Assembly (NCBI GenBank): GCA_007123985.1
Contig: SLGA01000053.1
Span: 1 to 21,348 of the forward strand
DNA length: 21,348 bases
Direction of reading: 5' to 3'
Origin: Balneolaceae bacterium
GTDB taxonomy: Bacteria; Bacteroidota; Rhodothermia; Balneolales; Balneolaceae
The translations under genes were made by a program, and so were the position numbers. This document shows, piece after piece, positions 15,506 through 21,348 of this stretch (position 1 is the stretch's first letter; each line of letters opens with the position of its first letter). Under the pieces are notes generated by a model. It was not told where the DNA came from. It did not search any database and was given only the letters and a program-made list of their open reading frames with translations.

Positions 15506-17326
15506 ATGTCAATCACCTCAAAAAACCGCTTTTACACTATGACAAATACTGCCTTAACATTGCCTGGAATTATTTACAAGGGATTAGAAAACTACTCAGA
15601 TGGCTTATTTTCAGCAACAAAGAGAAACGGTAAATGGCACCTGACAGATGTTGTTGAATTCAGGAAGAAAGTCAAAAATTTTGCAATGGGGCTTTATGAT
15701 CTGGGGGTAAGACCTGGAGATAAAGTTGCAATTCACTCTGAGAATTCCACTGAATGGTTGATTTGCGATCTTGCCATACTTTCACTCGGAGCAGCCAATG
15801 TGCCGATTTACACAACTCAGCCCGGTGAACAAATAAAGTATATCCTGGAAAATTCTGATTCTGTAGTACATATTGTATCGAATGATGAGATGTTCGCTGA
15901 TACGAAACCACTCATAAAAAGTGTAAAGAATGTAAAAGCAGTAATTTCCATTCAGGGCTCTAAACACAGAAAGTTAAAGTCATTTTCCGATATACTTGAT
16001 GCAGGTGAAACGTATAATTCTAAATCGCCCGATAAATTTGATGAACTGCGGCAAAATGTAAAACCGGATGATTTAGCAACACTAATTTACACTTCCGGCA
16101 CTACGGGTTTGCCGAAAGGTGTCATGCTTACTCATAACAATGTTGCCTCAAATGTAGAAGCTTCACTTGAAAAACTCCCGTTCGATGCAAGTGAATTTAA
16201 AGGGCAAAGTGTAATGTCGTACCTGCCGTTGTCTCATGTATTCGAAAGAATGGTAGAATACATGTATATGAGCATGGGCTGCAGAATCTACTACATCGAA
16301 GTGGTCGAAGAAATTCGTGATGATATGCAGTATATTCAGCCGTTTTTCTTTGCAACAGTACCCAGGCTACTCGAAAAAATTTATACAGGTGTAAAAGTTA
16401 AAGGGCAAGAATTATCAGGTATCAAAAAGAATCTATATTACTGGGCCATTTACAAGACAGAGAATTATAACCCTGAACACCCGCCGAAAGGTCTGGCAGC
16501 TGTTAAGCAAAAAATAGCTGACAAAACTGTTTACAGTAAAATCAGAGCTTTGTTTGGTGGAAATCTTAGAGGAATGGTAAGCGGGGGAGCCGCTCTTTCA
16601 CCCGAAATATTTAAGTTCATGAATGCGATTGGCTTTATTTGTGTACAGGGATATGGTCTGACCGAAACTTCCCCTGTTATAACAGTACAGTCTCCCGGAG
16701 CTATGAGAATCGGAAGTTCCGGCAAGCCATTACGAGATGTGGAAGTAAAAATCGCAGATGACGGGGAAATTCTTTCAAGAGGCCCGCATATAATGAAAGG
16801 CTACTATAAGAATCAAGAGCAGACCAAAGAGGTGATCACTGACGACGGATGGTTTAAAACAGGTGATATCGGAAAGATTGATGAAGATGGTTTTCTGTAT
16901 ATCACAGATAGAAAAAAATCAATGTTTAAACTATCTACAGGAAAATATGTTGCACCTCAAAATGTGGAGAATCATATTTCAGGTTCAGGTTTCATTGAGC
17001 AAGCGGTTGTCATCGGTTATCAACGCAAGTTTTGCTCATCACTTATTGTGCCTGCTTATGATAATGTGCTGAAGCGTCTTAAACGCGATGGCTATGAACC
17101 ATCAAAACCCTTCGCTAAAGATGAAAAAATAAGGGAGCTGATTCAGGCCGAGGTTGACAAGGCTAACAAAAACGTATCACCCTGGGAAACCGTTAAGAAA
17201 TTCGTGCTTCTCGAAGAGCCACTCACAATCGACAGTGGTGAACTCACTCCAACCATGAAAGTTAAGCGGAACATAGTGCTGGAGAAATTTAAGGAGGAGA
17301 TTGAAGAGATGTATGCTGATGAGTAG
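15506..17326 (+). CDS. long-chain acyl-CoA synthetase (AMP-forming)
   Basis: A 606-residue ANL-superfamily enzyme that activates fatty acids with ATP and CoA. Seen are the P-loop-like LIYTSGTTGLPKGVMLTHNN (from residue 193), the adenine-binding GYGLTETSPV, and the hinge and C-terminal blocks DGWFKTGDIGKIDEDGFLYITDRKK and LSTGKYVAPQNVEN. Length and motif spacing fit the eukaryote-like FAA1/AMP-binding long-chain group common in Bacteroidota. Start ATG 15506 is chosen; ATG at 15539 is an alternative that loses 11 residues. It ends in TAG, and that TAG is also the first base triplet of a dispersed repeat. It most likely feeds acyl-CoA into the beta-oxidation enzymes encoded downstream. Confidence 0.94.
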   Translation: MSITSKNRFYTMTNTALTLPGIIYKGLENYSDGLFSATKRNGKWHLTDVVEFRKKVKNFAMGLYDLGVRPGDKVAIHSENSTEWLICDLAILSLGAANVPIYTTQPGEQIKYILENSDSVVHIVSNDEMFADTKPLIKSVKNVKAVISIQGSKHRKLKSFSDILDAGETYNSKSPDKFDELRQNVKPDDLATLIYTSGTTGLPKGVMLTHNNVASNVEASLEKLPFDASEFKGQSVMSYLPLSHVFERMVEYMYMSMGCRIYYIEVVEEIRDDMQYIQPFFFATVPRLLEKIYTGVKVKGQELSGIKKNLYYWAIYKTENYNPEHPPKGLAAVKQKIADKTVYSKIRALFGGNLRGMVSGGAALSPEIFKFMNAIGFICVQGYGLTETSPVITVQSPGAMRIGSSGKPLRDVEVKIADDGEILSRGPHIMKGYYKNQEQTKEVITDDGWFKTGDIGKIDEDGFLYITDRKKSMFKLSTGKYVAPQNVENHISGSGFIEQAVVIGYQRKFCSSLIVPAYDNVLKRLKRDGYEPSKPFAKDEKIRELIQAEVDKANKNVSPWETVKKFVLLEEPLTIDSGELTPTMKVKRNIVLEKFKEEIEEMYADE

Positions 17327-17530
17327 TCGTGAGTCTCGTATCTTGAGTGGCAAGTACTGAGAAGGGAAAGAACACTCCCCTCCTTCGCAAGGCGGGGCCG
17401 GGGGTGGTTGGACAACGATATTAAAATTGAATGGATATTTATATTAGATAGCCAAACAATTTGAAGGAATATAATAGGCACAACATAGTACAGTGAACCA
17501 CCCCTAAATCCCCTCCTTAAAAAGAAGGGG
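17324..17530. repeat. REP/MITE-like element, copy A (nuclease-free)
   Basis: This element, about 207 bases long, fills most of the spacer between the acyl-CoA synthetase and fadN. It starts TAGTCGTGAGTC at the stop codon. A left hairpin follows (17377-17385 CCCCTCCTT with 17389-17397, one mismatch), then GGGGTGG, then a core of about 85 bases that includes AGATAGCCAA. It ends in GAACCACCCCTAAAT and a right hairpin (17510-17518 with 17522-17530). The right unit is the reverse complement of the left one, so the whole element has inverted ends. It matches the element at 19947-20166 along its length. Confidence 0.85.
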
Positions 17531-17579
17531 AATTTATCTGCCGCCAAATCAGCGAATCTAGAATTAAAATCACATTTCA

Positions 17580-19949
17580 ATGCCAGCCAACAAATTCAAC
17601 ATCCAAAACGTCCTCATCCTCGGCTCAGGCGTAATGGGCAGCCAGATCGCCGCGCACTGCGTGAATGCCGGACTGAAGGTAAAGCTCCTCGATCTGAAGT
17701 CGGATGACCCAAAGCGGCCGAATATAACCGCGGAAGAGAGTATTCAGAAACTGATAAAAATGAATCCGGCACCGCTTGGCGATCCGGCATGGGCGGAGCG
17801 GATCACACCGGGGAATTTCGAGGATCACCTGGAGTGGGCCACCGATGCCGACTGGATTTGTGAAGTGATCGTGGAGCGGATGGATATCAAAAAGAAAATG
17901 ATGGCGAGGCTGGAGAAGGTGCGCAAGCCGGGCACCATCGTCAGCTCCAATACCTCCGGACTGCCGATCTCAGATATCAGCGAGGATGTAAGTGATGAGT
18001 TCAAGTCACATTTTTTAGGCACGCACTTCTTCAATCCGCCGCGATATATGAAGCTGCTGGAGATCATCCCTACAAAAAGTACGGACGATGAAGTGACGGA
18101 GTACATGACCGGCTTTTGTGAAAAAATTCTCGGTAAAGGCACAGTTCTCTGCAAGGATACGCCCAACTTTATCGCCAACCGGATCGGGGTCTTTTCGATG
18201 GCCGCGATGATGCCGTGGTTTTTTGATGGGAAATACCGCGGCGAAGAGATCGACTTTCTGACCGGAACCCTCACCGGCTATTCAAAAGCGGCAACATTCC
18301 GAACTGCCGACATGGCCGGACTGGATGTGATCAATCACGTTTCTGAAAATCTCTATCCGGCCATACCGGACGATGAACGAAGGGAGGTTTTTAAGCTGCC
18401 TGAAGCATTCAAAAAGATGGTAGAGATAGGTGCGCATGGAAATAAGAAGGGACACGGGTTTTATAAAAAAGTTAAGGGTGAAAAGGGAAATGAGTATCAC
18501 GTGGTTGATCCTGAGACGCTGGAGTATGAGCCGCAGCAGGATCCGGAGTTCGAATCGGTAAACAAAGCCAAAAAGGAATTCAAAACCCCGGGCGAGCGGC
18601 TGAAATTTCTGGTCAACCGGGATGATAAAGCCGGGACGTTTTTGTGGGAGATCCACTGCGATCTGCTGCTCTATTCAGCGAACCGTATTCCGGAGATTAC
18701 CGAATCCGTAGAGGCGATTGATCGTGCCATGCAGTGGGGCTTCAACTGGGAACTCGGACCATTTCAGCGATGGGATGCGATCGGGGTTGAAGAGTCGGTA
18801 AAACGGATGGAAAAGGAGGGACGAACTGTTCCCGATTCGGTGAAGAAGATGCTGAAAAGCGGGCGCTCATCATTCTATAAGGATGATGGTACCGTCTACA
18901 ACCTTGCAACCGGAAAAGCGGATAAACTGACACCACCTGCCCGGGGAGCGATTACCGCTGCGGCCCTGAAGCGCAACGGTAAAGAGGTTTGGGGCAACAA
19001 GAGTGCGGGACTGTATGATATGGGCGACGGCGTGGCGCTCTTCGAATTCCGCACCAAGCAGCAGACGCTTGGCTTTGAACTGGTTAAATCGGTAGACAAA
19101 GCCGCAGAGATCGTAAAAGAGCAGTTTGATGCGATGGTGATCGGCCACGATCATGAGAATTTCAGCTATGGTGCGAACCTGGGTGAAGCGGGTCATGCAC
19201 TACAAAACGGTGACTTTGAAATGATCAAAGATGCTGTAGAGAGTTTCCAGCGGGTAGCTGTAGGATTACGATATCAGCCGTTTCCGGTGATCGGTGCCGT
19301 ATCAGGTCGATGTTTTGGCGGCGGAGTTGAATTTATGATGCACTGCGATAAAGTGGTGGCGCATCACGAGTTCTACTGCGGTTTGGTGGAGCTGGGTGTC
19401 GGACTGATCCCCGCCGGCGGAGGCACCAAAGAGCTGTTGCTTCGCGCCATGGAGAAAGTGAAGGAGGAAGAGGATGCCGATCCGCTGCCCTACCTGAAGG
19501 ATGCGTTTAAAACGATCGGAATGGCGAAAGTCTCCGACGGCGCTCCTAAAGCGAAAAAACTCGGTTACCTTCGCGATACCGATATGATCGTGATGCACCG
19601 CGATCTGCTCCTTGCAACCGCCAGACAGCAGGCACGGGCGATGGCCGATGCGGGATACCGTCCGCCGGCTGAACCGAAAATCAAACTGCTGGGGCAAACA
19701 GGCAAGAGCGTGCTCGACGTAACGGTCTACATCATGACCGAAGCGAAATGGGCATCACCCTACGACAAAGTCCTTGCCGGCAAAGTCGCCGAAATCATGA
19801 CCGGCGGAGATCTCAGCGAAGCCCAGGAAGTGCCTGAATCGTATCTACTGAAACTGGAGCGTGAAGCGATCCTGGAGTGTTTTCAGGATGAGCGGACACA
19901 TAAGAGAATGGAGCATATGCTGAAGACGGGGAAACCTTTGAGGAACTAG
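17580..19949 (+). CDS. fadN: FadN-like 3-hydroxyacyl-CoA dehydrogenase / enoyl-CoA hydratase
   Basis: A 789-residue multifunctional beta-oxidation enzyme with the dehydrogenase first and hydratase last, the order of B. subtilis FadN and opposite to E. coli FadB. The NAD site is GSGVMG (15-20), and the dehydrogenase signature is GTHFFNPPRYMKLLEIIP (about 146-163). In the hydratase domain Glu584 (CFGGGVEFMMHCD) and Glu604 (GLVELGVGLIPAGGG) sit 20 residues apart, matching the catalytic Glu pair of FadB. It would hydrate enoyl-CoA and oxidise L-3-hydroxyacyl-CoA, handing the product to the thiolase downstream. The coding sequence is visibly richer in G+C than the genes before it. No Shine-Dalgarno is evident. 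The stop TAG is again the first triplet of a repeat element. Confidence 0.93.
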   Translation: MPANKFNIQNVLILGSGVMGSQIAAHCVNAGLKVKLLDLKSDDPKRPNITAEESIQKLIKMNPAPLGDPAWAERITPGNFEDHLEWATDADWICEVIVERMDIKKKMMARLEKVRKPGTIVSSNTSGLPISDISEDVSDEFKSHFLGTHFFNPPRYMKLLEIIPTKSTDDEVTEYMTGFCEKILGKGTVLCKDTPNFIANRIGVFSMAAMMPWFFDGKYRGEEIDFLTGTLTGYSKAATFRTADMAGLDVINHVSENLYPAIPDDERREVFKLPEAFKKMVEIGAHGNKKGHGFYKKVKGEKGNEYHVVDPETLEYEPQQDPEFESVNKAKKEFKTPGERLKFLVNRDDKAGTFLWEIHCDLLLYSANRIPEITESVEAIDRAMQWGFNWELGPFQRWDAIGVEESVKRMEKEGRTVPDSVKKMLKSGRSSFYKDDGTVYNLATGKADKLTPPARGAITAAALKRNGKEVWGNKSAGLYDMGDGVALFEFRTKQQTLGFELVKSVDKAAEIVKEQFDAMVIGHDHENFSYGANLGEAGHALQNGDFEMIKDAVESFQRVAVGLRYQPFPVIGAVSGRCFGGGVEFMMHCDKVVAHHEFYCGLVELGVGLIPAGGGTKELLLRAMEKVKEEEDADPLPYLKDAFKTIGMAKVSDGAPKAKKLGYLRDTDMIVMHRDLLLATARQQARAMADAGYRPPAEPKIKLLGQTGKSVLDVTVYIMTEAKWASPYDKVLAGKVAEIMTGGDLSEAQEVPESYLLKLEREAILECFQDERTHKRMEHMLKTGKPLRN

Positions 19950-20166
19950 TCGTGAGTCTTGAGTCGTGAGTCTTGAGTATCGAGTAGCAAGTAGTGAGAA
20001 GGGCAAGAATACTCCCCTCCTTCGCAAGGAGGGGCCGGGGGTGGTTGAACCACGATATTTAACTCTAGCTGGATCTTTAAATCAGATAGCCAACAAATTG
20101 AATGAAAATCACAAACACAAAGCAATAGAGTGAACCACCCCTATGTCCCCTCTTTGAGAAGGAGGG
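19947..20166. repeat. REP/MITE-like element, copy B (next to the nuclease gene)
   Basis: This is the homologue of the 17324-17530 element. It begins with TAGTCGTGAGTC at the fadN stop. The left hairpin is a perfect 9-bp stem (CCCCTCCTT 20014-20022 with AAGGAGGGG 20026-20034), followed by GGGGGTGGTT. The core shares GATATTTAA and AGATAGCCAA with copy A, then comes GAACCACCCCTA and a right hairpin (20147-20166, slightly degenerate). GTGGTTGAACCAC (20041-20053) is itself palindromic here. The DUF559 nuclease gene starts 31 bases after its end. Confidence 0.85.
19950..19977 (+). repeat. 14-bp perfect tandem repeat (two units)
   Basis: TCGTGAGTCTTGAG occurs twice head to tail immediately after the fadN stop codon, at the left end of copy B. 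Copy A has only one degenerate unit at the same place. The unit is the source of the simple 'gagtc/gagtt' wording that also makes a false minus-strand reading frame here. Confidence 0.9.
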
Positions 20167-20196
20167 CGTTTTCGGTGCTAAAGTTTTTCTTTCATC

Positions 20197-20586
20197 ATGC
20201 TAAATCCCAAAAAGACAAAGAAACAGCGTCAATTTCTTCGCAATAATATGACGAAGTGGGAAGTCCGGCTTTGGAATGATCTGAAGGGTAAGAAAATGTT
20301 CGGTTTTAAGGTTAGACGTCAGTATGGAATAGAAAACTTTATTCTTGACTTCTACTGCCCAAAACTTAAGTTGGCTATAGAGGTTGATGGCGATGTTCAT
20401 TATTTCAAGAAAAAAATGAGTACGGATGCAAGAAAGAACAACAAATTAGCAGAGGAAGGTATTAAGCTGATTAGATTGAAGAATGAAGATCTGGCAGAGG
20501 ATTACGAAAGTGTAATTGTCTATCTGGAAGATATTTTTAAAGCCAGAGCTGATAAATTGAATATTTCATTTAAAGAATTTTCGTGA
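20197..20586 (+). CDS. DUF559 (Vsr/restriction-fold) endonuclease-like protein
   Basis: A 129-residue protein matching the full DUF559 (PF04480) domain. It starts RQFLRNNMTKWEVRLWNDLKGKK, then MFGFKVRRQYGIENFILDFYCPKLKLAIEVDGDVHYF. This contains the expected PD-(D/E)xK-type residues: Glu22, Asp51, Glu62, Asp64 and His68. It ends GIKLIRLKNEDLAEDYESVIVYL. The family is related to very-short-patch-repair nucleases, and its biological role is poorly known. The gene is A+T-rich like the upstream genome and unlike fadN and the thiolase on either side. It lies between two same-orientation copies of the repeat's right hairpin unit (ending 20166 and starting 20590). It looks like cargo or a driver of the element, not part of fatty-acid metabolism. 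Confidence 0.88.
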   Translation: MLNPKKTKKQRQFLRNNMTKWEVRLWNDLKGKKMFGFKVRRQYGIENFILDFYCPKLKLAIEVDGDVHYFKKKMSTDARKNNKLAEEGIKLIRLKNEDLAEDYESVIVYLEDIFKARADKLNISFKEFS

Positions 20587-20589
20587 ACG

Positions 20590-20625
20590 AACCACCCCTA
20601 AATCCCCTCCTTGGAAAGGAGGGGA
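20590..20625. repeat. REP-like right hairpin unit, solo copy C
   Basis: AACCACCCCTAAAT is followed by a perfect 9-bp stem (CCCCTCCTT 20604-20612 and AAGGAGGGG 20616-20624, loop GGA). This is the right-end unit of the 207-220-base elements without its left end or core. It lies three bases after the DUF559 stop codon and 34 bases before the thiolase start. Confidence 0.88.
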
Positions 20626-20658
20626 CTTTTGAATCCCAAACTTTTTAACATTAAAACC

Positions 20659-21348
20659 ATGAAAAACGAAATCGTCATCGTAGCCGCCAAACGAACCGCA
20701 TGCGGAAAAGCGAATAAAGGCTCACTCCGCTTCACGCGTCCCGATTCGCTTATGGGTGAAATCATCAAAGATCTGCTGAAAGAGGTGCCGGCGATAAAGC
20801 CGGAGATGGTGGATGATCTGATTGTGGGGTGCGCGTTTCCCGAAGGATCGCAGGGGATGAATGTGGCGCGTCAGGCCGTGTTTCTGGGTGGGCTGCCCGA
20901 TTCGGTGCCGGGGATGACGATCAACCGCTTCTGCTCATCCGGACTTCAGACCATCGCCATGGCAGCAGAGAGAATCATGGCGGGTGGTGCGGAGGTTATG
21001 ATCGCCGGTGGAGTGGAGAGTATGAGTCAGGTGCCGATGGGTGGCGTTTCATTTCAGCCCAATCCCGATCTGGCTGATAAACGTCCCGAGGTCTATATCA
21101 ACATGGGACTTACGGCGGAGAATGTGGCGGATAAATATGGAGTGAACCGTGAAGATCAGGATGAGTTTGCTTATAACAGCCATAAAAAAGCGATCAAAGC
21201 ATGGGAAGAAGGTTATTTTAAAGAGCAGATTACACCCATAAAAGTAGTCCATAAATATGTAACGACAGACGGGGAAATGGCCGAGGAAGAGTTCACATTT
21301 AAAAAAGACGAGGGCCCGCGTAAGGATACCAGCATTGAAGCACTCGGC
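20659..21348 (+). CDS. fadA: acetyl-CoA acyltransferase (thiolase), 3'-truncated by the window end
   Basis: The frame runs from ATG 20659 to the last base (230 codons) with no stop, covering somewhat more than half of a typical thiolase. It begins MKNEIVIVAAKRTACGK and has the nucleophile Cys92 in NRFCSSGLQTIAMA and AGGVESMSQVPMGG. MGLTAEN, KYGVNREDQDEFAYNSHKKA and the start of the flexible substrate loop follow. It would cleave 3-ketoacyl-CoA to acetyl-CoA and a shortened acyl-CoA. It is the natural partner of fadN, as in the B. subtilis fadNAE operon, but here the pair is separated by a repeat element and a DUF559 gene. The start is the only ATG at the expected position, preceded by A-rich sequence. 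Composition is G+C-rich like fadN. Confidence 0.95.
   Translation, partial: MKNEIVIVAAKRTACGKANKGSLRFTRPDSLMGEIIKDLLKEVPAIKPEMVDDLIVGCAFPEGSQGMNVARQAVFLGGLPDSVPGMTINRFCSSGLQTIAMAAERIMAGGAEVMIAGGVESMSQVPMGGVSFQPNPDLADKRPEVYINMGLTAENVADKYGVNREDQDEFAYNSHKKAIKAWEEGYFKEQITPIKVVHKYVTTDGEMAEEEFTFKKDEGPRKDTSIEALG

Noticed and set aside
17143..17580. Minus-strand 145-codon frame across the end of the acyl-CoA synthetase and repeat A
   Set aside because: It is composed of the reverse of the synthetase C-terminus plus repeat sequence; no independent start signal or family.
18282..18656. Minus-strand frames inside fadN (also 17825-18274, 18870-19196, 19302-19697)
   Set aside because: Long antisense frames are expected in G+C-rich coding DNA; the fadN frame explains the region with full catalytic motifs.
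19845..20027. Minus-strand frame containing TRYSRLTTQDSRL
   Set aside because: This wording comes directly from translating the tandem TCGTGAGTCTTGAG repeat; it is a repeat artefact and not a gene.
17377..20624. CRISPR-like regularity of the CCCCTCCTT hairpins
   Set aside because: Copies are few, irregularly spaced and arranged as inverted pairs around a shared core; there are no unique spacers of constant length and no cas genes.
20829..21077. Plus-strand 82-codon frame in the thiolase region
   Set aside because: It is out of frame within the thiolase, whose own frame is open to the window edge with the catalytic Cys.

Overview
The window looks like a moderately A+T-rich chromosome of a Balneolota / Bacteroidota-type bacterium. 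Three things suggest this. The C-terminus of the GH88-type hydrolase is a typical 'NYPNPFN...' type A sorting domain of the type IX secretion system. Start regions mostly lack Shine-Dalgarno sequences and are A-rich. The genes resemble those of marine polysaccharide-using bacteria. The genus cannot be fixed from sequence alone.

Layout: (1) 1-345 is the 3' end of an unrecognised gene. (2) 335-3120, minus strand, is a two-gene carbohydrate-degradation operon that appears to be decaying. It holds an alginate-lyase-like (PL5 / PF05426) lipoprotein lacking the expected active-site His and a normal start codon, and, overlapping it by ATGA, a GH88 unsaturated-glucuronyl-hydrolase-like gene split by one in-frame TAG where the family has Trp. 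(3) 3309-14480, plus strand, is an exopolysaccharide/capsule cluster. It encodes a GT2, two GT4 glycosyltransferases, a Wzy/O-antigen-ligase-like membrane protein, a WecG/TagA/CpsF transferase, GDP-L-fucose synthase, a WcaJ/PglC-type initiating sugar-phosphate transferase, a six-SLBB Wza-like export protein, a terminator, and GDP-mannose 4,6-dehydratase. Gmd plus Fcl make GDP-L-fucose, so the polymer probably contains fucose. No flippase, chain-length kinase or GDP-mannose synthesis gene is in view. (4) 14564-15326 holds a 105-aa protein resembling only the N-terminal SAM-like domain of a tyrosine recombinase, convergent with a YdiI-like hotdog thioesterase. (5) 15506-21348 is a fatty-acid activation and beta-oxidation block: long-chain acyl-CoA synthetase, FadN-like hydroxyacyl-CoA dehydrogenase/enoyl-CoA hydratase, and a thiolase cut by the window edge.

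The most interesting part is the repeat system inside block 5. Two related elements of about 210 bp (17324-17530 and 19947-20166) start exactly at the TAG stop codons of the acyl-CoA synthetase and fadN genes. Each has a hairpin unit at one end, a conserved core, and the inverted hairpin unit at the other end. A DUF559 (Vsr/restriction-like) nuclease gene follows the second element and is closed by a third copy of the same hairpin unit, just before the thiolase. This resembles a REP/MITE family with a nuclease partner: one nuclease-bearing and one nuclease-free copy, side by side. The fadN and thiolase genes are clearly more G+C-rich than everything upstream, so composition changes at the first element.

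No rRNA, tRNA, CRISPR array or complete insertion sequence was seen. No gene-free stretch exceeds 300 bases.
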